Shown here: piece by piece, positions 39,321 through 50,997 of the stretch
How positions within the stretch are numbered: the first letter of the stretch is position 1
Layout of the letters: every line of letters begins with the position of its first letter
Assembly: GCA_951640195.1 (NCBI GenBank)
Contig: OX621172.1
Coordinates: 1,550,001-1,614,000, forward strand
Source of the DNA: Porpolomopsis calyptriformis
Lineage: Eukaryota; Basidiomycota; Agaricomycetes; Agaricales; Hygrophoraceae
Direction of reading: 5' to 3'
Length of the DNA stretch: 64,000 nucleotides
Program-made: the position numbers and the translations under genes
Notes under the pieces: generated by a model
The model's database searches: none
Seen by the model: the letters and a program-made list of their open reading frames with translations, nothing else
What the model was told of the DNA's origin: nothing

Positions 39321-42300
39321 ATGGTAAGATCAAAGTCTATCACAGGCTGTCCCGGAGGATTTGGTCTGATGACGCCTGTTTCCTTTGACCATCTCAATTC
39401 CGAGCTCCAAGGGGTGGCTCTGCAAGCAACCAAACGTTCTCTTTCCCTTCCTTCCGACTTGGGTTTTCACCGTTCTGTGGATCCAACACTTGCAAAAGAT
39501 CTCGATGCATTTTCCTCTCGGGTGCTTTCTATGACCAACACCCTCTTAGCTTTTGTTTCGTCATCTGATAATCAACCCGGAATCAAACGAGCAACGAAAC
39601 TCAAAAGTCAAGATGACATTGTCGACTGCTTCCATTCTCTCGTCGTGGATCCTGTGGATCAGTTGCTTGAGCGTGCAGTGCGTGTCACCATTTCGAATTC
39701 GGAATATAACCTGAATTGTACATAGGACATGTGTTTAGATGAGTATCTCGGTAGGATGAAGTCGCCTGCAATTATCGTCAATCCCCCTAAGGCATTCAAA
39801 AACGTCCGTCGAGCTTCTATCACTACATACTTTTCTCACTAACCTGTATAAAGGCATCCCAACCTTCAGGCCGTTTGGACCCAGCCTTGCAGCACGCGTC
39901 GCAGTTACAGAAACCACAATTGTTATTCAAAACGCAGCCTGACAATAACAATAATTTGCCGTGTCCGACATTGCCTCACAAGTACAATGCACAAGTCCCA
40001 CTGGGCTACGACTGTCGAGATTTCGAGGTGGATTCTGATATGGATGCACTGGTGTACTCGCCTCCATCCCTATTCCCCGCAATCAGCCTCACGTTTATAT
40101 CACAGAAATCTGCATCCATATTGGTACGAAATCAAGCACATATCCTACCCCTCTACGTTGTTCCACTCCTCTCCCCCAATCCCTCCAAGGCCATTCGATC
40201 AAACACCTTTCAATTGGATCGCTACCCCTGCCGAGTTTTCCTCCATGCTCGAAACATTATGCAAGGCCACGGAAATTGCGATCGACCTGGAACATCACAG
40301 CTACCGAACATTTGGCGGTTTCCTCTGTTTAATGCAGATTAGTACACGGGATGAAGATTGGATCGTCGACACATTAGTCCTGAGAGAAGAACTGTCGGAG
40401 CTGAACAAAGTTTTCACGGATCCGAAAATCGTCAAGGTTCGGTCGAGTGTTTATCTTCTGCATACCATTTTCACAAAATCTTAGGTATTTCACGGTGCCG
40501 AGAGCGACATATTGTGGCTTCAACAGGATTTCAATCTGTTCATCGTGAACCTGTTCGATACGTACCATGCATCAAGAGTTTTGGGTGAGTTTTCTCGCTA
40601 TGTCGCCCTATTTCTTCTGCTTGATACAGATCTTAAGAATTTCCAAGGCACGCACTTGCCACTCTCCTTGAAATGTACTGTGACTTCACGCCGGACAAGC
40701 GGTATCAGCTAGCTGACTGGCGGATCCGGTCTGTCGCGCATCCTTTTTTGGCTCCCCGATATGTTCTCTAACATTTTAATTAATCTGTAGACCCTTACCG
40801 GAGGAAATGCTCCTCTACGCGCGGTCTGATACCCATTTTTTGCTCTACATTTATGACAACCTCAGGAACGCACTAATCGATCGGGCTATTTCTCGGGCGC
40901 AATTCCCACAGCCATCACAGCCACCCGAAGTCATGGGTTCAACATCTACTTTGCAAGCAATATCGGTCTCAAACTCATCTGACCCTTCTGCTCTTATCAG
41001 AGAAGTTCTTTCCCGATCAGAAGGGACTGCTTTGCGTGTGTATGAGAAGGAATCTTACGACGCTGATGGCGGAAGTGGGAGTGGGGGGTGGGCTGCTCTT
41101 CTTAAAAAATGGAATAGAGAGACTCTGTTGGTTGAAGGGTTACAGAGGCGCGTATTTTTGAGTGTCCATGCCTGGAGAGATCGCGTCGCAAGGGAGGAAG
41201 ATGAAAGTACCAGGTAGTTTTCTTTCTCATCTCGATGGGCAGGATACCCGCTGACACATATTCATTAGATATGTGTTTCCGAACCATTATCTCCTCCGGC
41301 TTGCCGAGCGTCCACCTACAGATATGGCCAAGCTGTTATCTGTGTTCAAACCCATGCCACCCATCATACGAAACAGGGCGAAGGAGTTACTGGACGTAAT
41401 CAATGAAAGCATTAGTGTGTCAAACATCCCTGTTCCTGCACCTACAGCTCCCGAAGCGGGAGTGGTTCCAGCCGTACCGGAGGTAAGAGTAGATGTGAAT
41501 ACTTCAGCTTTATGGTCCAATGGCAAGTTTTGTCTCCGATCTTGTATGATTCGGTGTCGCCATTTACCCTCTCGCAGCTTCACAGGTGGAGAATACAACT
41601 GTTTCGTCGTCATCCCTTTTTGGACCTACATTAACTCCTACCCTCACCAAGCTATGCAACACATACACCACGTCTAAGAGTTCATTGCTCGGAAATCTCG
41701 AGGCGGCTTCAATGGTGAGTATATCCCAATCAGATCTCAACATCACCCTGACCGTATGTGTAGCCGTTCGCGAATCCAAGTGAAGGTAACTCCCCTTTTC
41801 GGGATATTTTGGCAAAAATTCACAGTGCGCTGGCTCTCACCCCATCGAACCCTAAGGTAATATCTACTCTCAGCAATCACGTTGATTGTATAACTCAGAA
41901 AAGGCAATGCAGATCGTGGGTGATGTTCAGATAACGGAAGGGAAAATCACTCCCAAACCCGCAGGGAATGCTACATTGGGGGAGTCAGAAACGCAGCAAG
42001 TCGAGATCCCATTCATCCCAGCCTCAGAACGTCTACCCGCTGAAGCCGCTGTAGAGGACTCGATTGTGGTTGTTGGGCAGACGAAGAGAAATAAGCGGAA
42101 GCGCACGAAGGCGTTGTCAACTGCAAAAGGCCCAGACGAATTCGTTTCGGCGATGGGTTTGTCGGAGAGTGCCAGGGAAGAGTCTGTCATGAATAAGGAG
42201 GATGAGGCGGAACGTCCCGAAACAGCCTCACAACCGTTTGACTTTTCCTCAGTACCGAATATACTGGATGATGTCCCACAAGGAGACCAACCGGATTCGA

Positions 42301-42489
42301 AGCAGCCGAAGAAGAAAAAGCAAAAACGGAGTAAAGGTCATTTTGTATTCTCACGTTTCTCAGACACTGGTACCCATGTTACGGTCTTCACTGAATCTAG
42401 GGAACCTTTTGGGGCATGGAGACTTTCCTGCACCCCCCAAACCTCATCGGGAGCTAAAGAGCGGGAACCAGTCTCGCACATTCAAGTAG
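39321..42489 (+). CDS. RRP6: Nuclear exosome exonuclease Rrp6
   Basis: Rrp6 (EXOSC10) is the 3'-5' exonuclease of the nuclear RNA exosome. The N-terminal PMC2NT region has [20 protein letters not shown]. The DEDD-Y nuclease domain shows [20 protein letters not shown] (motif I DxE), HGAESDIVWLQQDF (motif II) and [19 protein letters not shown] (motif III, D and Y). The HRDC domain follows: [20 protein letters not shown] Lys-rich tail leads through an intron to a conserved end, [16 protein letters not shown] then SGNQSRTFK, stopping at 42489; reading through instead ends at 42494 without that tail. The start may be 39321 or the in-frame ATG at 39369. It diverges from the MFS gene. About ten introns. 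Confidence 0.92.
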
Positions 42490-42814
42490 ATTAAAGTTGG
42501 TCATGGTGATCCAATTCATGGTACATGTCTCACATTATCGACTAGAATTTGGCTTCGCAACTAGGGGGATGCCAAAGGGTTTTTGAATGGTGACAAGATG
42601 TATGTACCTTTCATCCATTTATATTCGCCCCGATAATCGTGCGTCTAGTTGGGCCTGAGGCTGCCATTAGCATCGCATGGTATATGATTTTCCGCAATTG
42701 TTAGAGTTACAAGAATCATTAGGTCGAATCCACTTTGTAGTTCATGTCTGTCAACATCATGAGTCTTGAATTGTCGCACAAGATTACCAGACATCTCACT
42801 TGCAAGTAAGAGTG
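42490..42814. other. Convergent 3' region
   Basis: Noncoding; no gene or element recognised in 325 bp. Confidence 0.3.
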
Positions 42815-43165
42815 TTATTTCTTGGTCCTCTTTCCACGCTTCCTGGGTCCGGTAATGGCATCAGGAAGCCATTCGTTGGGCTCCGAGTCTCCGGTCTGTG
42901 ATGAGTCCTTCTCCGCGAGTTGGTCGTCAGGTTTTGGATTCTCGGCTTGGGAGGCGCGTGCGGATGCCTGTGCGATTTCCTCAGGGCTGACTTGTTCCCC
43001 CCTTCTCAAACGGGCAGCTATTTCGGGGGTGACAAGGACGCGGCGGACGGATGTCTGAAATCCCGGGGCTGGGAAACCAGCCGGTGAGTGTGTGTTGAGG
43101 CTGAATAGGGTGAGTAGCACACGTACCGCCTTTCCCGATGCCATAGAGCCTGAGTCTCCTTGCAA
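42815..43165 (-). CDS. Small conserved basic protein, function unknown
   Basis: This two-exon gene encodes roughly 100 residues. After a short N terminus (MASGKA) an intron of about 55 bp removes VRVLLTLFSLNTHSPA-like read-through, and the second exon has PGFQTSVRRVLVTPEIAARL, RRGEQVSPEEIAQASARA, an acidic linker and the end NEWLPDAITGPRKRGKRTKK. The helical core with RRVLVTPEIAARLR and the basic C-terminal tail look like a small nucleic-acid or chromatin associated protein, but I know of no assigned function. Start is 43165 (MQGDSGSM) or 43141 (MASGKA); the second is more likely by length. It diverges from the RING gene. Confidence 0.6.
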   Translation of the reverse strand: MQGDSGSMASGKAVRVLLTLFSLNTHSPAGFPAPGFQTSVRRVLVTPEIAARLRRGEQVSPEEIAQASARASQAENPKPDDQLAEKDSSQTGDSEPNEWLPDAITGPRKRGKRTKK

Positions 43166-43811
43166 GGTACCACTTTCGTATAAAGTAGGCAGAAAGAAGG
43201 AAAGCGGGTATCCTGGTTTAATCAGCTTAAGAGATCAATGTTTAAAATCTGGGTATTAAGACACACGTCAGCCAGAGAAGATATTGGTGATCGTTGGGGA
43301 AAGGCATGAGAGGGGAACACGTGAGGCATGATTCGTTGCTTCGGTATACGAGGTTCGCTACAGTTTGAATCTCAAGTTTGGTTGTCACCAACACGAACCT
43401 ACAGTAAGTTTATCGTCTCCGTCCGCAACAAAAGCTACCACCGTGAACGTGAACGATAATACCGAATATTTTCATCACGCATAACGCGTTATTACTGTCA
43501 CACGTTTGGGGGCGGTTCACTCGCGTGGCGACTCCCAAACCTGTTCAGTGCCATCGTCCGAGTCTTTCTCACCAACAACAACATCCTCTCCGTCTCTCGA
43601 ACGACGTCCAGCTCGACTCTCTTCCCCGTCGTCATATCCAATTCCTCTCATCGACGGTTCCTTGTTACAAATTTTACTCTCCCGTTTAATATTTCTCTTC
43701 TGCTCTCCCGATTGTTCTCGCTCCTACTTCTCGCAAGCTCACTCTCCACATCACCCACTTTCTTAGCCTCCAAGTCGCCGCGCGCATCTTATAATATACA
43801 TATCCCTCACT
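43166..43811. promoter_or_regulatory. Long divergent promoter, small basic protein / RING protein
   Basis: This 646-bp spacer has CACGTG at 43318-43323 (CACGTGA). The right part (43510-43800) is pyrimidine-rich, like other leaders here. Confidence 0.4.
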
Positions 43812-46800
43812 ATGGGTCAGACCACTTCTAAAACTCATTCCGAAGATTCCCCCCCAGTTACAGCCCCTCCAGTCACCGCTACTTCTCCGTCCATCAATAC
43901 CTCCACAGACATCGCAAGCCCCCAGTCCTCAACCCCCGAGCCAGCGAACACAGAGCAAGTTTCTGATCTCATGGCTAAAAACCTACGCCGTTCCTCAATC
44001 CGTCAGAACCTTCTGAATCTCGTCAAACCTCGTGCATCTGCTTCTAGATCTGATTCCGTCCGCAGTCGGGTCAACAGCTCGGTCTCGTCTACTACTCTCC
44101 CTTCTGGCCAGTCTTCGCGCAGATACTGGCGAACCTCCAAGAGATGGTCCAAAACTCCAGAATTGACTGATCCTACCCCATCCGACATCGAATCGAATCC
44201 ACCCTCTGAAACCCCTCCGGCGCCTCCCCCACAGCTTTCTGGAAAAGGCAAAGCCAAAGAAGATGAAGGCGTTTCTGATGTATCCCAACAAGCCGATACT
44301 ACCGCTGGTCCATCAAGATCGGCAACCATCCCCGATCGCCCACCTACACCCTTCCCTTATTCCTCCACAAGCACCGTCACTGATCCCGAACCTTTCTCTA
44401 TCCCTCCATTATCCGATGCGACCACCCCCGATCCCCAACCGCTCACAAAAGGGGAAAGTGATGTCAGTCACCACATTGGCTCATGGCTTGGCGGTCAGTC
44501 GCAAGGAGATGGATCTGCTGCCTCTCTCGCCAACAGATTGGGGTTAGAACCTAGGACAGAAACCACAGAGGACGAAACCCCCATCGGACCACAATCCGAG
44601 GCAAACTTTGAAAATATGCCTGATACGACAACTGCCTCTCTTCAGCCCCCGGCTCCAACCGTCGAACCACCTCCTTTACCCGCACCATCAGACTCGACTG
44701 ACCCAACCCCGACCCCGACCCCCCCTCCCAGGCAATTCCCTCCTCCGGGAACCCTCGTTGTTGTTCAAGGTGTGGTACATACCACCGACGTGCCAAGACA
44801 CCCACCGCCCCCAGACGTTCCAACATCCCGCTCAAACCTATCCCTCCCTCGCGTGGATCTTCAGCGCCGGGCATCGTCCACGCCCCGTCCATCCACCCCT
44901 TCAGCCGGCGAAAGATTCACCAATAACACCAGGAATCGACTCTCAGCTCTCATTCCTCGCCCACGACCCAATAGCATGTTTTCCAGACCGCCTTCGCAGG
45001 AAGATACACCCCGTCGGGCTGGTGAAAGTCCACAGACACCGGCACTTGACGCCGACGCCACGACATCCAGCGTCGGAGGTCATTCCGGACCTCCCACTGC
45101 CCCTGGCGCTGTTGAAGGTCGCGAAGGGGATGGAACCCAGAATGGTCCAATATCATCGAGTAGCATTGATGTTCTTGGAACACTTCTCAGGTATGTAATC
45201 ATGTTCCTGATCCGATCAGTTACTGACGGTCACTCTTCTCTTCTAGCGTGGCTGCAGCAGCTACGGCTGCATCACTTCTAACAGGGTCATCCGAGCCGAT
45301 CTTTACCTCTGGTCTTGCGCCACCAACTTCTTTTACCGGCAACCCGAATAACCTAGCGTCGCCCACCGTTACTCGCCCAACCTCACCCACTCCAACAACC
45401 GGCCTGGGTATTCCTGCATTTGGATTTGGAGTCCCAGGCTCAGAAGCTACACCCGGGCAAGAACCAGCCGGAGCACGCGGACGAGATCGCGTGAGGAACG
45501 CTTGGGGGAGTTTGCGAGAACGCTTGGGCCTCCGTGCTGCCAACCCTCCCTCCGCTATTCCTACGAATGAGCCCAACTTATTGTCCAGAACGAGGCCCGA
45601 TGGGACTCCGATGGACGCTCGGGAAGTGATGCTCGCTGAGATGGCTCGAGCGTTCAATCTCGGATTGGGCCTTGGCGCTGATGGCACCGGGGCACCCAAT
45701 CGGCCCCCTCCCGAGAATGAAACCACGAGTAGTACTGGTGGGGGATCCAACGACATTCCACAAGTGAACCCTCGATCAGGACGTTCACTACCACCAGAGG
45801 ACAGCTTTGAACGCTTCCTGATTGATCTCCAAGCCGAGCTTCGGGTAGCCTTATCACATCCTGGTGTGGAAGTGGTACCTCATCCCTCGCCTAGCCAACC
45901 TCAAGCACCAGACATCGAGCCCACATCTCCCCCTGAAACAGTTCCATCGTTGGACCCTGATCCGCTGGTATCTACAGCAACTGGCCCAGATCTACCACCA
46001 CTCGGAGATGTAATCGACTCTGAAGGAGAGGACGAGTTTGACGGTAGTGAAGAAGGAGCAAATTCATCTACAACTACTGACAGCGATATGCCTCCACTCC
46101 TTTCTAACAATCCTTCCAATGCGACCTTCCCTTTTATCCCATCCGCTTCTACCTCAACTTCTGCTGACACCTCAGGAGGCGTTCCTCACGTAGCCGCACC
46201 GGGATCCGCATCTCAGACTGAACATAGGCCTGGTGGCGGTATCAATTGGTGGAGGCTCTATCGCTTCCCAGCTATTTCCGCACCGCAAGCTCCAGGCATT
46301 TTGGCGGCACTAAACAACACGAGTTCGGCAACTCCCACTACACCTGGCCCTGACTCTCAGCCTGATGGAGAGATAGCTGCTACGCCCGAAGAGCCGTCAC
46401 AGATGCCTCCCCACACACCACCACCTACCAACGAGGCTAGACCGAACATTGTCATTCCTGTCATCGTTGTCGGTCTCCAATCAGTAAACATGAATCGTCG
46501 ACGGGAGCAACGGGCAAGTGAGAATGAGGACCCGTCCGGTGGGGGTGATGCCAACCTGGATGCTGGGCTGGATGATGAAGCAGAATTCGAGGGTTTCCCG
46601 GGCCCTCCCGTGAATGATAATGTGAATGCGGAGCCACAACAAAGAAGTTGGCATGCGCGTGCGGCTAATGCGATCAGGAACCTCAGGCCAGGACGGAGGG
46701 GCGCATCGCAGGAGGCTCGACCGGGAGAGAATCCAGGATCCAGGACTTTCCTGATATACGTTATCGGAGGTGAGTTGAACGACTGTTGGTTGAATTCATT

Positions 46801-47379
46801 GATACCAAGGACGTGTAGGATACTATCCACCCGACCATCACATTGTTACTGGAGCCAACACTCTCGACTCATTCGAAGCGTTATGGTAGGTTCATACTTT
46901 CATCTCATTCGTTCTTTGACAAACCGATCCAACAGGGAGCTGGCTGAACTTCTCGGCCAAGTCAGACCGCCGACTGTTACGAAAGAGGAAATCGAGAAGT
47001 CTGGTCTGGAGATTCTTAAACCAGCCGTTTTAGAGCAGTACGAAAAGGATGGCAAGGTAGCTGCCAACTGCATGGAGAAGGCAAGTCTATTGCCTTATTA
47101 TCGTTGTTCAATCTTCGAACTCACCTTCTTGGCAGTGTCTCATCTGTCTCGATGAATATGAGCCTGAGGATGATGTCAGGCTCCTTGGTTGCAGACACGC
47201 ATTCCATAAAAACTGCGTTGATAAATGGCTTCAGACTGGTCGAAACAACTGTCCCGCGTGCCGGTCAAGGGTAAGCTTTTATTTTGTCGACTTTTCTATT
47301 ATACTCATCCTCATTTCTTCGTTTTTAGGGTGTGTTCAATGATATCAACCCTGGCCCTCAGGCACCAACGGTTGCGTAA
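43812..47379 (+). CDS. RING-H2 finger protein with N-myristoylation motif
   Basis: This is a putative E3 ubiquitin ligase. It begins MGQTTSK, a strong N-myristoylation signal, so membrane attachment is likely. Then come roughly 900 residues of Ser/Pro/Thr-rich disordered sequence, including a basic segment ([20 protein letters not shown]). The C-terminal RING-H2 is read after splicing: [32 protein letters not shown] and CPACRSRG, a C3H2C3 arrangement. The exon boundary before the RING uses a GC donor (AAG then GCAAGT; intron 47081-47135). A conserved block before it reads [20 protein letters not shown], then SGLEILKP. It ends [10 protein letters not shown]. Substrates are unknown. Confidence 0.85.
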
Positions 47380-47697
47380 GAAGTGCGATAATCGAATTTT
47401 TTTTTAAAATAATAAATCACAAAAACATAGCCCTGCGCCTTCCTTTATGCTTTTTTTTCTTGTTTACCTTGTTACCATCCGTTCTTTTGCATCCCTTGTC
47501 ATGACACGTGTAGCCCTCGACTCCCAAATTTCTCATTTCCCGGCCTTGTGTTTGCTAGTTCCTATATTTTGTACTGTAATCTGGAAAAATAGAATGGACA
47601 GGCCAGATTCACAGATTTCGGGTTTCTCTTGCATCGCGTAGAGGACTTGGATCAACGGGGTAGAGTCTAATCAATACGGATAGTGGTCTATTACATC
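47380..47697. other. Convergent 3' region between RING and ETF beta genes
   Basis: AT- and T-rich 318 bp without a gene; an isolated CACGTG at 47505-47510 is not in a promoter. Confidence 0.3.
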
Positions 47698-48823
47698 TCA
47701 AACCGCGGTAATCCCTGCTTCCTTGAGTTTTGCGACCAACTCGTCGACACTGCCCACCTGTGAACAAGGGAAATTGATCAAATTCGAGGTGGAAGGATGG
47801 CTATGAGGTATGTTTACCTTCCCACCTCCCATGCGTTTCGGAGGTTCTGTTACCTTTAATGTTTCTAGGCGAGGGGTAAAATCAACCCCTAGATCTTGAG
47901 GATTCAGTTGCTCAAGAGGTTTCTTTTTAGCCTTCATGATGTTGGGTAACGAGGCGTAGCGTGGTTCTAAAGTGAAACCGTCGGATGGCATTCTGACGAA
48001 GGGAAAACAGGAGAAAGTTTACCATTTAACCTTTGATGGGTATGGTTATCGGGTAACTCCACAAGCCAGAGAAGCGACACGCTCACCTTAAATCGGTGGT
48101 GATAACAAGAGGTAGCAGACAGCGTAGTTCTTCTAGTCCGCCGTCGATTTCTCTCGTGACGTTTGCTTCCTTTTTCTGGATATCGATGTCCACTTTGCTC
48201 GCGAACGTCGCCTGCGACCAGCCCAACAAGCCCGCCAACATCTGCCCAGTCTGGCCCGAATCGTCATCGATGGCCTGCTTGCCCATAATGACCAAGTCGA
48301 CGGGCTCGGTCTGCCGCTCGATGACGGCCCGGAGCGCTTTGGCGATCGCGAGCGGTTCGGGGGGGGGCGCGGACTCTGGGATCTGGACGTGGACGGCGGA
48401 ATCGGCGCCCATGGCGAGCGCGGTGCGAAGGGTCTCTGAGGACTTTGGAGGGCCTATTGTGACGACTTTGATGGATTTGACGGCGTCCTTCAGTCGTTCT
48501 CGTATGCGCACGGCTTCTTCCACGGCTGGAGCGATGGTGAATGAGAGTAATAAAAAAAGAGGACGGTTCACGGACCGATCTCATCGAATGGATTCTAAAG
48601 AGAATATGGACGAGAGCATTTTTTAAAATCCGAGTTTTGGTGCTTACCATGGAATGTTTAACGTTGGTATCGATCCCAGTCTGCTGTGGGTTAACACGAA
48701 TCTTGACGGCATAATCGACTGCCCTGCGGAACCTGTTTGGGATCAAACGACAAAAGATTAGAGAGAAACAGACCGTTTGACGGGAACAAGAATGTTCAAC
48801 AAGCGAACGGCAGACGGTCTCAT
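47698..48823 (-). CDS. ETFB: Electron transfer flavoprotein beta subunit
   Basis: ETF beta pairs with ETF alpha in the mitochondrial matrix and carries electrons from acyl-CoA dehydrogenases to ubiquinone. The start [17 protein letters not shown] splices to [15 protein letters not shown]. The conserved core follows: [24 protein letters not shown] sequence, [32 protein letters not shown] and [20 protein letters not shown]. The ETF beta signature is [17 protein letters not shown], with VITTDLR and [20 protein letters not shown]. It ends [14 protein letters not shown]. Length fits the roughly 260-residue family. It diverges from mitochondrial processing peptidase beta. Confidence 0.95.
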
Positions 48824-49082
48824 TTTTTGCAGACGATCGTCTATGAGGATATCACACGTGATTAGATCTTTATATTTGTTCCAAGTCTACAGTAAATATC
48901 TACAAAGGACGGGCTCTGCAACGTTGGTGTATGGTGGGGGACCTTCCCATCTCTTCTCTGTAGGAACTTGCCAGAATTAACGGGTTTCATTACCATAGGC
49001 TATCTCGAAGTAACGAGTTACAGTCACGTGTTCAAATTGGCGTAAACACCCGACTGTTCAAAAAATTTTAATTCGAGCTGGA
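48824..49082. promoter_or_regulatory. Divergent promoter of two mitochondrial genes (ETFB / MPP beta)
   Basis: This 259-bp spacer carries two CACGTG palindromes, at 48855-48860 (CACGTGAT) and 49025-49030 (TCACGTG). Each lies about 30-60 bp from one start codon, so each gene has its own copy. Confidence 0.55.
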
Positions 49083-50676
49083 ATGGTGCCTCGAACAGTT
49101 GCTGCATCCCTTCGGCATGCCTTTAGGAACGCAGCACGTAATCCAGTAAGTGCTCAAATTCGCCACCTATTAATCGCGGGGACCATATAACATTTTACCT
49201 TCCAAGCGGCCTTTGCGCTCGTTTGCTACCGCCGTCAACCATTCTGCGCCAGTGACCGAAATTTCTACTCTTTCAAACGGCCTGACAATCGCAACAGAGT
49301 CTCACCCGCAAGCACACACAGCTACCGTCGGGGTATGGATTGACGCAGGCTCTCGCGCGGAGACCGATGAAACCAACGGAACAGCCCATTTTCTTGAGCA
49401 CATGGCGTTCAAAGGGACTGGCCAGAGAAGCCAACAGGCGCTGGAGCTCGAGGTCGAGAATTTAGGTGCTCACTTAAATGCGTTCACGTCTCGGGAACAG
49501 ACAGTCTACTACGCCAAGAGCTTCCGCAAAGATGTCCCCATTGCTGTCGACATCATCAGCGACATCCTTCAGAATTCGAAACTTGATCCATCTGCAATCG
49601 AAAGGGAGCGTAATCTTATTCTGAGAGAACAGCAAGAAGTAGACAAGCAGTTAGAGGAAGTTATTTTAGACCATCTACATTCGGTCGCCTTCCAAGGTAG
49701 GTCATTCACTCATTATATGCCCTCCACCGTCCGAGTAAGCGGCGTTCTCTAGGTCAACCACTGGGCCGAACCATCCTCGGACCGAAGGCAAATATATTAT
49801 CCCTTCAGCGAGACGACCTTGTGTCGTACATCAAGACCAACTATACCGCAGACCGCATGGTTCTTGTTGGCACCGGTGGTGTAGACCATCAAGAACTCGT
49901 CCAGCTCGCTACCAAGCACTTCGCCACTCTACCCGTCTCTCCTAAACCCATTCCTCTGGGCCGCTTATCGCACCCTAACACGACCTTTGTCGGGTCCGAA
50001 GTGCGCATACGTGACGACGATATGCCCACCGCGCACATCGCCATCGCCGTGAATGGAGTGGGCTGGAGCTCGCCCGATTACTTCCCGATGATGGTGATGC
50101 AATCCATCTTTGGAAATTGGGACCGTTCGCTTGGCGCTTCCCCCTTGCTCTCATCCCGCCTCTCTCATATCATATCCTCGAACAATCTCGCGAACAGTTT
50201 CATGTCATTCTCCATCTCATACTCCGACACCGGTCTGTGGGGTATTTACCTCACCTCAGAAAACCTCGTCAATCTCGACGACTTGACCCACTTCACGTTG
50301 AAGGAGTGGACCCGTATGTCTATCGCCCCAACGGACGTTGAGGTAGAGCGAGCGAAGAACCAGCTCAAGGTCGGCATGCTTCTCGGCCTGGATGGTACGA
50401 CGGCTATCGCTGAGGATATCGGGAGGCAGCTGGTGACCAGCGGGCGCAGGTTCACGCCCAAGCAGATCGCGAACGCGATCGATGCTGTCACTACAGATGA
50501 AATCAGACGCGTAGCGCAAAAGTATCTGTGGGATAAAGACGTAAGTTGGCAACGATATGACATGGCCAAAATCAGCTCACTGCCTCTATTAGATTGCCAT
50601 CGCTGCTTTGGGTAGCATCGAGGGACTTTTAGATTACAACCGCATTCGCGCAGATATGTCATCCCTGACTTATTAA
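49083..50676 (+). CDS. MAS1: Mitochondrial processing peptidase beta subunit
   Basis: MPP beta removes presequences from imported matrix proteins. The N terminus [20 protein letters not shown] is itself an arginine-rich presequence, then an intron and [12 protein letters not shown]. The inverted zinc motif HxxEH is intact in [15 protein letters not shown], with the third ligand Glu in [20 protein letters not shown]. Further blocks are [33 protein letters not shown] and [19 protein letters not shown]. An intact HxxEH separates the beta from the alpha subunit. It ends with [14 protein letters not shown]. The last intron lies between KD and [11 protein letters not shown]. Confidence 0.95.
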
Positions 50677-50997
50677 GGGTCTTTACCACCCTCTGCTCGT
50701 TTCACTCCTTTGGTAGTAGATAAACCTATCGTGAAACTCTATAACGATCCCGGATGGGGAACCCCACAGCACCATTTTCTGACTAATGGGTCTCGCGTAC
50801 CACAAAAAGTAAGTAGCCGGCTTTGCAGTGACCTTGCTAGGATGGATCAGAGGTCATCGCCATTCAGATTTATCAAAACCATGTGGTGTCTGCATGCTGA
50901 ACGGCCGTGAGGAGACATATCTTGGCCATGATGTGACCATGCGGCAGACACTCTCGAACTACAAATTTGCCGTATAGTCGCATACCCATCTCGCACG
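50677..50997. other. Spacer upstream of the GTPase array
   Basis: No clear gene in 321 bp. A 66-codon frame at 50710 has no domain and could be an upstream exon. Confidence 0.3.

Noticed and set aside
44003..45756. Several long minus-strand frames opposite the RING gene
   Set aside because: They overlap the Ser/Pro-rich coding exons and show only composition bias, with no domain.
50246..50689. Minus-strand frames opposite the peptidase gene
   Set aside because: Antisense shadows of a strongly conserved MPP beta exon.
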